A stretch of 6,162 nucleotides of DNA. Source: DSAR01 sp034437315. Its GTDB lineage: Bacteria > Chloroflexota > Anaerolineae > B4-G1. Below, one piece after another: positions 1 through 5,993 of the stretch. The stretch spans positions 1 through 6,162 of the forward strand of contig DAOTUC010000136.1 in assembly GCA_034437315.1 (NCBI GenBank), read 5' to 3'. The notes beneath the pieces are model-generated. The model saw only the letters and a list, made by a program, of their open reading frames with translations, made no database searches and was not told the origin of the DNA. A program made the position numbers and the translations under genes. Positions within the stretch are counted from its first letter, which is position 1, and the number at the start of each line of letters is the position of its first letter.

Positions 1-9
1 GCCGTTGCA

Positions 10-43
10 CACGGTTTCAATCGCCGTGGGACTCGAAGTTAAC
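10..43. repeat. Single hairpin / CRISPR-repeat-like unit downstream of the operon
   Basis: Just past the stop of the last operon gene, CACGG (10-14) pairs with CCGTG (24-28) around a 9-nt loop. Positions 14-43 form a 30-bp unit that opens with GTTTCAATC and closes with GTTAAC, the end style of many CRISPR repeats. Only one copy is visible, because the window starts 13 bases before it, so an array cannot be claimed. The same TTTCAA/TTGAAA-centred hairpin style recurs at 5226-5251 (opposite strand) and 5353-5383, which favours a dispersed REP-like repeat. There is no T-tract on the minus-strand side, so it is not a standard intrinsic terminator. Confidence 0.3.
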
Positions 44-52
44 ATTGTCAAG

Positions 53-1189
53 CTATTTGCTTACCGCTACTGTGTAGATTTCAGTGTTGCACGACGAGCA
101 GCGTCGGGGCTGGGGATTATCTCGGAGTGAGACGAACGCAATTTGCCGACCGTCAGGTGCCCAGGCAATTGATCTCACCAACCCATCGTTGGTCAGCTGC
201 CGCAGATCACTGCCATCGGGGCGGATAACGTAGATATCGTTGTGCACTTGCCGCAGGTCGGGACTCGAAAGAAACGCAATATGCGCTCCATCTGGAGACC
301 AGGTGGGCAAGCGATCCACACCCGACGAGCGGGTCAAGCGCGTTTGCCGGCTCCCATCGGCGTCCATAACGTAAATCTCCGGGTTACCATCGCGCAGAGA
401 GGTGAACGCGATGCGCGTCCCATCTGGTGACCAGGTGGGTTCTAGGTTCCCCGACGTGGTATCCGTCAGGCGCGTCAGGCATGGGGTATCCTGCTTGCAT
501 TTTTCGACACAGGCCAGGTCTAACGTGTAGATGGCGACGGTGCCTGCACGGGTGGAGTGGAACGCGATGACCCTGCTGTCGGGAGACCAGGTTGGATGCT
601 GCGTCCAGGCGTGATTCTTCGTCAAGCGGGTCACCTTTCCATCGTCGATGGTGACGATGTAGAGATCAGGCACCCCATCGTAGTCTAGGATGAAGGCGAT
701 CGCTCGGCCGTCGGGCGACCAGGTTAGCTCCCTGTGGATCGCGCGGATTATATCAACCTCCTCTGTCAGTTGAGCCAGGCGACTACCATCAGCGCTAACG
801 GTGTAGATTGCTCCTCCACTCACGTAAGCGATGCGTTCCCCATCCGGAGACCAAGTGATGTCCAGAGTCATACAGCGAGATTGGGTCAAGCGCGTGAGGT
901 CTGAGCCATCGGCCCGCATGATATACACAGGACCGACCTGATGATGCGATCTTTGGAAAGCGATGTGCTCTCCGTCCGGGGACCAGACCGGCGCTAAGTC
1001 TCTCGCTTCGTCTTTCGTCAGGCGTGTCAATGGGAGGAGCGGCGTGGGCAGAGGAGTAGCCGTCGGTGGCGGAGCGTAGCCGGGCGGGTCGGGCACTAAA
1101 TAGACGGCAACGAATACGATTATGGATATCACCAAGAGGATATATAGCCGCTCCGATCGCCACGTCGGGACAAAGCTTTTCCAGGTCAC
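53..1189 (-). CDS. Membrane-anchored TolB/WD40-like seven-blade beta-propeller protein
   Basis: Predicted 378-residue protein with a short basic N-tail, one hydrophobic helix (about residues 15-32), a Pro/Thr-rich linker (33-54) and a propeller. The repeat signature [TAV]W[SA]PD[GS] occurs seven times, with the Trp near residues 69, 113, 157, 201, 253, 297 and 343. Each is followed by IAF/IAY and mostly by a strand like IYVMDADGS and an RLT. Spacing of 44-52 residues fits one blade per repeat. The N-terminal LT and the C-terminal EIYTVAVSK strand could close the ring. Topology suggests the propeller lies outside the cytoplasmic membrane. Cysteines cluster at 227/231/237 and as CSSC at 364-367. 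I chose the GTG at 1187-1189 over the longer GTG at 1217-1219, because GAGAGG sits 5 nt upstream of it and the gap to the preceding stop is then 2 nt. It is the last gene of the operon. TolB-like propellers commonly bind proteins or ligands. The ligand here is unknown and no enzymatic motif is seen. Confidence 0.88.
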   Translation of the reverse strand: MTWKSFVPTWRSERLYILLVISIIVFVAVYLVPDPPGYAPPPTATPLPTPLLPLTRLTKDEARDLAPVWSPDGEHIAFQRSHHQVGPVYIMRADGSDLTRLTQSRCMTLDITWSPDGERIAYVSGGAIYTVSADGSRLAQLTEEVDIIRAIHRELTWSPDGRAIAFILDYDGVPDLYIVTIDDGKVTRLTKNHAWTQHPTWSPDSRVIAFHSTRAGTVAIYTLDLACVEKCKQDTPCLTRLTDTTSGNLEPTWSPDGTRIAFTSLRDGNPEIYVMDADGSRQTRLTRSSGVDRLPTWSPDGAHIAFLSSPDLRQVHNDIYVIRPDGSDLRQLTNDGLVRSIAWAPDGRQIAFVSLRDNPQPRRCSSCNTEIYTVAVSK

Positions 1190-1191
1190 GA

Positions 1192-2940
1192 TTACCTCTC
1201 CGGCGCGGACTCTATACACACACCGTACAACGACACGAACGCCAGACGATCTCCATCCGGTGACCAGGCTGGCGATCTATCCTCAGTCGTGTTGTTCGTC
1301 ACACGGGCTGCATGACCTCCTTCGATGTCTACCACGTAGAGCTCGGCGTCGCCGTCGCGGTCAGAGACAAACACGAGCCGCTCACCATCGGGTGACCAGG
1401 TGGGGGCGCTATTTACGGCCTGACCTCGCGTCAGACGGCGCACGTTTGAGCCATCGGCGTCCATCACGTAGATGTCCGGGGGCCCCCCGTACACAGCGGT
1501 AAACGCGATTTGCGTGCCATCGGGTGACCACGCATAAGGCGCATTGTCCGCACCGTCGTGAGTCAGGCGCGATACCGCACGAGTCGCCAGATCAAGCAAG
1601 TAGATATCGGGACCACCGTTGCGGTTGGATTGGAAAGCCAGCCGGTCGCCGTCGGGAGACCACACCGGCATTGTATCCTGAGCGGGATGATTTGTAAGGC
1701 GGATTGGTTGAGGGTTATTACCCATCTCATCGATCTGAGCGACGTAGATCTCAAGATCGCCGCTTTCCAAAGATGAAATAGACAGCGAAGCGGCTTCCCC
1801 GTGCGGCGCTGCGAATGCGAGTCGGGTTCCATCAGGGGCCCAGGAGAGCTTGCTCTCAGGGTCAACGGTGACCTGAGGGAGCAGGCGAGACGTGGTTCGA
1901 GTATCAACGTCGAAGAGATAAATCCCGGGGGCTCCATCGCGCGCCGAGGTAAAGGCAATTTTCTTTCCATCCGGCGACCAGGCCGGGTGGTCGTCGGTGT
2001 GGCCCAGCCGACGCTTCAGGCAAGCGGCGTTGGGATCTGCTAGCGGCACGCCGCGGACATCCATCATGTAGATGTTATATCCCTCGTCGCGCAGGGAGTG
2101 GAAGACGATACGTGTACCATCGGGAGAGAGCCTGGGCGACGAGTGGTACTCAGCGTTGTTTGTCAGGCGGATTTCGTTCCCCCCTGCTGCGCTAATGGCA
2201 TACAGTTGTGAGTAGCCACTGCCACGGTTGACAAAGATAAACCGCCCGTCGGGCGACCAGCCAAACGGATTCGCGGCCTCGTCTGCCTCCAGCAGCAAGG
2301 TGGCGTTCGAGCCATCGGCGTTCATCACGTACACGTCGCCGCTGCGGGCGCTGGGAGAGTACGCCAGGCAGCGTCCATCGGGCGACCAAACGGGATAACT
2401 GCCTCGACAAACAGGCTCGGCCGGAGCGACCGGTTTCCCCCTGTCGACTCGCAGGAGGTGGATTTCATCCCCCGTACCGTATGCCAGACGCGTGCTATCC
2501 GGCGCCCAGGCCAGCCGGAAGGCGTTTGTAGCAGAGAGGCAGTAAAGATGGCTGCCGTCGGATCGCATGAGACAGAGGCGTCGGCCGCCATTGCTGAACG
2601 CGATAGTCCTCCCATCCGGCGACCATGCCGGCTCGCTCTTGGGCTGCGGGCCATATGTGATGCGTTTGACGTCGCCGCTGTCTACCGCAATGGTGAAGAT
2701 CTCTCGAAAGTGTCCACCATAGGACTCCGGATTAGGATCTGCATGCTTAGACACAAACACGACCTGCCGTCCATCCGGTGACCAGGCAGGATCGGTGCTA
2801 GTGCTTCTGTAATGGGTTAGCTGCACCAATCCCGGCTCGGGCTCGTGCCCGACCCACTCGAAGAGCGAGGAGCAGCCACCAGTGAGAATGACCGCCAGAG
2901 CGAGTATCAGCAACCCGGGGGTAATTCTAGGCCAACGCAT
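1192..2940 (-). CDS. Lipoprotein with twelve TolB/WD40-like beta-propeller repeats
   Basis: Predicted 582-residue exported lipoprotein. The N-terminus is MRWPR, then a hydrophobic stretch (about 9-19), then LTGGC with the lipidated Cys at 23; Thr at -3 is permitted but not the commonest lipobox. The mature part carries twelve W[SA]PD[GS]-type motifs near residues 53, 106, 145, 185, 228, 271 (LSPDG), 321, 367, 427, 471, 515 and 559, usually followed by [RDTK]xIAF and IYVMDADGS-like strands. Twelve repeats would suit two six-blade propellers, the TolB fold, but this partition is inferred. It resembles the propeller half of TolB/DPP-IV-type proteins; no peptidase domain follows and no TolB N-terminal domain is seen. 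The ATG at 2940 lies inside the kinase gene (14-bp overlap) without a strong ribosome binding site, suggesting coupling. The final blade stops after AFVSLYG, lacking its usual IYxVxADG strand. A nearby (AC)4 run (1216-1223) is a possible frameshift site. Likely role: an extracytoplasmic binding or sensing partner of the kinase. Confidence 0.88.
   Translation of the reverse strand: MRWPRITPGLLILALAVILTGGCSSLFEWVGHEPEPGLVQLTHYRSTSTDPAWSPDGRQVVFVSKHADPNPESYGGHFREIFTIAVDSGDVKRITYGPQPKSEPAWSPDGRTIAFSNGGRRLCLMRSDGSHLYCLSATNAFRLAWAPDSTRLAYGTGDEIHLLRVDRGKPVAPAEPVCRGSYPVWSPDGRCLAYSPSARSGDVYVMNADGSNATLLLEADEAANPFGWSPDGRFIFVNRGSGYSQLYAISAAGGNEIRLTNNAEYHSSPRLSPDGTRIVFHSLRDEGYNIYMMDVRGVPLADPNAACLKRRLGHTDDHPAWSPDGKKIAFTSARDGAPGIYLFDVDTRTTSRLLPQVTVDPESKLSWAPDGTRLAFAAPHGEAASLSISSLESGDLEIYVAQIDEMGNNPQPIRLTNHPAQDTMPVWSPDGDRLAFQSNRNGGPDIYLLDLATRAVSRLTHDGADNAPYAWSPDGTQIAFTAVYGGPPDIYVMDADGSNVRRLTRGQAVNSAPTWSPDGERLVFVSDRDGDAELYVVDIEGGHAARVTNNTTEDRSPAWSPDGDRLAFVSLYGVCIESAPER
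1195..1200 (-). promoter_or_regulatory. Ribosome binding site deciding the start of the third operon gene
   Basis: On the minus strand this reads GAGAGG, followed by 5 nt and then GTG (1187-1189). It lies inside the last two codons of the upstream lipoprotein gene, next to its TAA stop (1192-1194). This supports translational coupling and the 1189 start rather than the GTG at 1219, which has no comparable site. Confidence 0.65.
1216..1223. repeat. (AC)4 dinucleotide run at the lipoprotein/third-gene junction
   Basis: Four AC units (GT on the coding strand) sit 22 bp before the lipoprotein stop. Removing one unit would continue the lipoprotein frame as YGVYRVRAGEVIV and straight into the third gene. 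That reading aligns with a normal blade ending, for example AYVSGGAIYTVSADG in the neighbouring propeller gene. The run is short, so slippage is possible but not shown. Confidence 0.5.
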
Positions 2941-5059
2941 CTTGTCGGTGCTCTTGAACCTCGGCTATCGCATCCAGTAAGTCGCTCAAGGCTTGCACCT
3001 GCTCATCTATATCGGCCCGCAGACGCTGAGCGCATCCACTTCGTACATCTCTGGCATCCACTAGCAACACCTGAGAGTAGATCGTTCCCAGCGCCGCGAC
3101 GGTCTCGTCGCTGTATAGCTCAGCCTGGGTCATCACACGCTCCAGCGCACGCAGATAACGCAGTTGCGATTGGCGGGCCGCCAACGTCTGGTGCACCGCT
3201 TCTTTGACACTTGTATCAGTGTCCCGATCCTCAATCAACCGTGCCTCCAGCATATGGACAGCGCGCGGCACAGTGCTGCGATCGCGCCGGAAGATGGGAT
3301 CCCGTTCAAGCTCGTTCAGACGGGCGGTCAGACGTTCCAGATAAGCGATCCACTCGTCCAACCGCCGTGTGGATGCCTGCAGACGCTCACGTAAGGGGCC
3401 TTCACGGGCCTGTGCGATGACCTCCTTGATGCGCGCCTGGTAGTCGTATGCTTTTTTCAGTCGCTTTTGTCGTGCTTCAATGTTGGACAAGACATGAGGC
3501 AGCGTCTGCTCAACGGAGGCGTCGGGAGTTGCAGTGATCCTGCGATAGGCGTACCACACAATGAGTGCCACACCCAGAAGCACAGCACCGTAGGCCAATC
3601 CATATTGTAGTGTTGCGGCTAGAAAGGCGATAGCTGATTTTTCTGGTACGAAGTAGATCAGCACGCGTGCCACGGCCGCCAATCCAAACATCCCGATCAG
3701 CATTTTGAGTATCTCGTTGCGCGTTTTGCGGGTGTCGAGACGGGCGCGTCGCACAGCCGAGGCGAGGGACTTCCGCTCCGCTATCCGGCGCGTGCGTTGA
3801 ACGGTCCCCTGGATAACCGCGCGAGGACGACGATGATGGTAGGCGTAAAGACCCGCCGCGGCGAGTAACATCAGCATGCCCGGCAACAGACATAGCAGTT
3901 CAGGCAGAATAAAATTTAAGCGTGTGCTAAGCTTGAGAGAGGAAAGCGTCTCTGCCGATAGAAAATCTACTGCAAATGAGAGTGGGATTAGCAAATACAT
4001 GCCCCCTACGAAGATCAGGACGATCGCGCCTAACAGGGCTAAGGACATCGGCCTGGTACGGTCGCGTAAGATCAGTAGAGCGGCGTTCAACAGACAACTA
4101 ATAGACCCGGTAAGAGCTCCCATCCATATAAGAGACCCCCATATAGAATTTTGGTTATTGACGATCAGCTTTACGGTATAGGTGCCTAGCGCCACCCCTA
4201 TCACTATAAATGTGGCGATGGCGACGGCCTCCAGGGCTTGATGCGTCGATGTGGGCGGTTTGGCATATTCTCCCTGGATCTCGAGCAACGCTTCCTCTAC
4301 GGCAGCGACGAAATCCTCGGTCACCTCATACCGCTCATCGGGATCGGTGGCTGTAGCACAGGCGATGACATCTCGCATTGGGGCAGGGATACGAATGGCA
4401 CTCAAAGAGCGTGTCAGCAGTGTTTGTTCAGCAGCTCGCTTGCCGGTGAGCAATTCGTAGAGCAGCACGCCCAATGCATAAATGTCGGCGCGCCCATCGA
4501 CGGGTTTTCCGGCGCGTTGCTCCGGTGCCATGTAAGCCGGCGTCCCACCGGCCGCATCTGAACCGAGTGTTGTCCTCTGTTTAGGCTGGATGACCCGCGC
4601 GATGCCAAAATCGGCCAGCAGTACGCTTCCAGACCTGCTGAAAAGCACGTTGGATGGCTTCACGTCGAGATGAACGACTCCAAAAGCGTGGGCATAGCCT
4701 AACGCATCCCCCACCTGACAAGCAAAGCTTGCGGCCTTTTCAATCGACAGGGGCTTACCTAACCGCTCCGCCAGCGTGCCTCCCCGGACGTACTGTATCA
4801 CCAAGTAGGGCGTATCGCCGTGACGGCCGCTATCGTAGATTGGCAAGATGTTGGGGTGCTCGAGTTGCGCCAGCGTCCTGGCCTCTCGCTCGAAGTGTTT
4901 CAAGAACGTCGGGTCGCGGCCTAACTCGGAAGAGATGACTTTGACAGCCACGTAGCGGTCGAGACTGGGTTGATAGGCTTTGTATACCTCGGCCATGCCG
5001 CCTACATTGAGCTGCTCGACAATGTGATACTGCCCCAGCTGAATGCCCGTCAGGTCCAT
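2927..5059 (-). CDS. PknB-like membrane Ser/Thr protein kinase, six TM helices and cytoplasmic helical tail
   Basis: Predicted 710 residues. The N-terminal Hanks-type kinase domain (about 10-260) shows a glycine-loop region LNVGGMAEVYKA (17-28, Asn where the first Gly is usual), VAVK with Lys40, alpha-C Glu59, catalytic HLDVKPSN (130-137, Asp132 and Asn137), DFG (150-152), GTPAYMAPE (172-180) and DIYALG (192-197). Thr163, Thr164 and Thr173 are candidate activation-loop phosphosites. Six hydrophobic segments follow at about 275-299, 305-330, 339-362, 383-407, 450-470 and 476-505. A very basic loop lies at 408-448. With a cytoplasmic kinase, six passes return the chain to the cytoplasm, where residues about 515-705 are Arg/Glu/Leu-rich and probably coiled coil. 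No PASTA or other extracellular domain is present. The Arg of HRD is Leu, a non-RD configuration. The ATG at 5057-5059 is chosen over a TTG at 5102-5104, because GAGG lies 5 nt upstream and the kinase domain begins within ten residues. It is the first gene of the operon. Function: phosphorylation of unknown Ser/Thr substrates. Confidence 0.93.
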   Translation of the reverse strand: MDLTGIQLGQYHIVEQLNVGGMAEVYKAYQPSLDRYVAVKVISSELGRDPTFLKHFEREARTLAQLEHPNILPIYDSGRHGDTPYLVIQYVRGGTLAERLGKPLSIEKAASFACQVGDALGYAHAFGVVHLDVKPSNVLFSRSGSVLLADFGIARVIQPKQRTTLGSDAAGGTPAYMAPEQRAGKPVDGRADIYALGVLLYELLTGKRAAEQTLLTRSLSAIRIPAPMRDVIACATATDPDERYEVTEDFVAAVEEALLEIQGEYAKPPTSTHQALEAVAIATFIVIGVALGTYTVKLIVNNQNSIWGSLIWMGALTGSISCLLNAALLILRDRTRPMSLALLGAIVLIFVGGMYLLIPLSFAVDFLSAETLSSLKLSTRLNFILPELLCLLPGMLMLLAAAGLYAYHHRRPRAVIQGTVQRTRRIAERKSLASAVRRARLDTRKTRNEILKMLIGMFGLAAVARVLIYFVPEKSAIAFLAATLQYGLAYGAVLLGVALIVWYAYRRITATPDASVEQTLPHVLSNIEARQKRLKKAYDYQARIKEVIAQAREGPLRERLQASTRRLDEWIAYLERLTARLNELERDPIFRRDRSTVPRAVHMLEARLIEDRDTDTSVKEAVHQTLAARQSQLRYLRALERVMTQAELYSDETVAALGTIYSQVLLVDARDVRSGCAQRLRADIDEQVQALSDLLDAIAEVQEHRQDALA

Positions 5060-5064
5060 ATCGT

Positions 5065-5068
5065 CCTC
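5065..5068 (-). promoter_or_regulatory. Ribosome binding site of the kinase gene
   Basis: The minus strand reads GAGG, then 5 nt, then ATG (5057-5059). This fixes the kinase start and removes the extra 15 residues of the longer TTG-started frame. Confidence 0.7.
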
Positions 5069-5107
5069 ATTAGTGGCTATGTGTCTGCTGCGAGTGCGTG
5101 TCAACAG

Positions 5108-5169
5108 ACATCCAGCCAGCGGTGTTAATCGTCAACTAGCGTATGATTCAGATAATGTGCGCTGGATGT
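5108..5169. repeat. 9-bp perfect inverted repeat upstream of the kinase
   Basis: ACATCCAGC (5108-5116) and GCTGGATGT (5161-5169) are exact inverted copies 44 bp apart. They flank the best candidate -10 element of the kinase promoter. They could be paired half-sites of an operator or a leader hairpin. Nothing else supports either role. Confidence 0.35.
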
Positions 5170-5181
5170 GGCCTGGCGCAA
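5152..5181 (-). promoter_or_regulatory. Weak sigma-70-like promoter candidate for the kinase operon
   Basis: On the minus strand, TTGCGC (5176-5181) and CATTAT (5152-5157) are separated by 18 bp; each matches the consensus at 4 of 6 positions. It lies about 95 bp before the kinase start, where an operon promoter is expected. The match is poor and other sites in 5060-5440 could serve. Confidence 0.2.
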
Positions 5182-5192
5182 GGCGAGTGAGA

Positions 5193-5432
5193 GGCATAAA
5201 CCCAATACCTGTGAATGAAATCTTGACTTGGTCACGCGGCGCGTTGAAACGCCCCGCTGATACTCGAAACCGGTTGAAAACCGGTTCGGGCCCGATCACC
5301 CGTGCGTTTGTCGAATGCTGTGTATCCGCACGCACTTGAAGTATCAGGCGACGATTTCAATCGTTGCCGGGCCGTGAGCAAGCATATTTCGTCAATGAGC
5401 CGCTACTCATTCACGGGTATTGGGCATAAACC
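5193..5432. mobile_element. 240-bp palindromic MITE-like element upstream of the kinase
   Basis: The ends are 25-bp imperfect terminal inverted repeats (5193-5217 and 5408-5432, about 20 of 25 matching). Their inner 17 bp (5201-5217 and 5408-5424) match at 16 positions. Subterminal inverted matches continue inward: CTGATACT (5257-5264) against AGTATCAG (5340-5347), and hairpins GCGTT-GA-AACGC (5241-5252) against ACGATT-TC-AATCGT (5351-5364). CGTGCG (5301-5306) and CGCACG (5327-5332) pair near the centre. It has no coding capacity. Size, end-to-end palindromy and absence of a transposase suit a miniature inverted-repeat element or a REP/BIME-type cluster. I see no clear target-site duplication, so mobility is inferred. 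It lies 134-373 bp upstream of the kinase start and may influence its promoter. Confidence 0.5.
5268..5286. promoter_or_regulatory. Tandem AACCGGTT palindromes, operator-like
   Basis: Two copies of the self-complementary octamer AACCGGTT (5268-5275 and 5279-5286) lie 11 bp apart centre to centre, about one helical turn, with GAA between. Such spacing is common for cooperative dimer binding sites. Alternatively the two copies can pair as an 8-bp hairpin with a 3-nt loop. They lie inside the 5193-5432 element, so they may belong to it and not to kinase regulation. Confidence 0.35.
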
Positions 5433-5503
5433 TGGTTTAGAATGGGTGCCAGGCACACGGCAGCCCCGTCGTGGTAAGGGGTCGGCCTGGAGCTGGGCCA
5501 GGC
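5428..5503. repeat. Cluster of short palindromes and a hairpin
   Basis: Three structures follow one another: AAACC-T-GGTTT (5428-5438), GTGCC-A-GGCAC (5446-5456) and the hairpin GCCTGG/CCAGGC with a 7-nt loop (5485-5503). The GTGCCaGGCAC core resembles REP-type hairpins seen near RAYT transposases, by recollection only. There is no T-tract after the hairpin on either strand, so a terminator is not supported. Between 5504 and 5620 I see nothing more. Confidence 0.3.
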
Positions 5504-5620
5504 AAGTATGTAAAAAGAGCTGATGATTCTGACGATGTTCATTCTGTGATATACGTGACGTACCGTGAAATTCGGGACCTCGTCGCACACTGGGGAGCAG
5601 AATGCTACCAGCATAGCGGT

Positions 5621-5750
5621 TATAATGGACACACAGATACAGGTTGTGAGCATACCTCGGTTTCTCAGAGAGCGGTTGCGTGAAAACAGCATGCCACGCC
5701 TTGATCTCCGCAGAAGCTGTGAGGCATTTTCTTTTGTCAGTAGCCCCTAA
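5621..5750 (+). other. Doubtful short reading frame with a TATAAT box at its start
   Basis: TATAAT (5621-5626) exactly matches a sigma-70 -10 box, but no good -35 hexamer lies 16-18 bp upstream. It also overlaps the ATG (5625-5627) of a 41-codon frame ending in TAA (5748-5750), so it cannot be the promoter of that ATG except for a leaderless or later start. The peptide is Arg-rich in the middle (PRFLRERLRENS) and resembles nothing I know. After the stop the same frame stays open for 56 codons to 5918. This may be a decayed gene or chance. Confidence 0.15.
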
Positions 5751-5753
5751 GCA

Positions 5754-5987
5754 GAGCCAGAGCCAATAAGGGCCATCGACGGCAAGTTCTTGCACGGCGA
5801 ACAAGGATTTGATTGGTTAGACCTTATAGTATACTTGGGAGCAGGCAAAAGTCAAAGACGCGTATTGGGACGATTGTTCGTCAGAAAACTCGCTCCTGAT
5901 GCGTTAGGGCCTAACCAATAGGATCCTTGCACGGCAAGCAAGAGCCGCTTCGCTTCTGCCATCGGCATCCTTTATTGGTTCTGGCTC
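5754..5987. mobile_element. 234-bp long-inverted-repeat (MITE-like) element
   Basis: The ends GAGCCAGAGCCAATAAGG (5754-5771) and the complement of 5969-5987 agree except for one substitution and one inserted A. Inverted similarity continues inward through roughly 70-85 bp arms (5754-5823 and 5903-5987), including CAAGGAT (5802-5808) against ATCCTTG (5923-5929) and ATTGGTTAG (5812-5820) against CTAACCAAT (5911-5919). The central 79 bp are unique. As RNA it would fold into a long imperfect hairpin. No transposase is present and no target duplication is evident. An open frame of 56 codons without ATG (5751-5918, containing FDWLDLIVYLGAG) crosses it and could be a gene fragment. A deletion derivative of an insertion sequence is equally possible. 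Confidence 0.5.
5903..5946 (+). repeat. 44-bp repeat, copy 1
   Basis: It matches 5994-6037 at 42 of 44 positions in the same orientation. It opens with the odd palindrome GTTAGG-G-CCTAAC (5903-5915), continues with CAATAG and ends with a hairpin CTTGC/GCAAG around a 7-nt loop, then AGAGCC. This copy also forms part of the right arm of the 5754-5987 element. Confidence 0.85.
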
Positions 5988-5993
5988 GTCCAG

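Noticed and set aside
1..52. Intrinsic terminator for the operon
   Set aside because: A 5-bp hairpin is present, but no T-tract follows on the minus strand, so termination cannot be claimed here.
1190..1219. GTG start at 1219 for the third gene (28-bp overlap)
   Set aside because: No ribosome binding site is suitably placed, while the GTG at 1189 has GAGAGG at 5 nt.
1122..1502. 126-codon plus-strand frame and other long frames opposite the three genes
   Set aside because: They are Arg/Pro/Ser-rich antisense shadows of the propeller and kinase genes with no domain features.
120..2800. Recurring DNA motif close to CCATCGGGTGACCAGG about every 130 bp, resembling an interspersed repeat
   Set aside because: Each copy is the complement of codons for the WSPDG blade motif, in frame, so it is protein repeat structure and not a DNA repeat family.
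5060..5104. TTG start at 5104 giving a kinase 15 residues longer
   Set aside because: The ATG at 5059 has GAGG 5 nt upstream and puts the kinase domain right at the start; the extra residues look unlike a conserved N-terminus.
5403..5804. 133-codon minus-strand frame
   Set aside because: Low-complexity-free but with no recognisable motif, rich in His, Cys and Arg in a chance-like way, and it runs through palindromic DNA; no ribosome binding site was recognised.
5809..5835. Promoter TTGATT with TATACT on the plus strand
   Set aside because: The spacer is only 15 bp and the site lies inside the inverted-repeat element, so it was not called.
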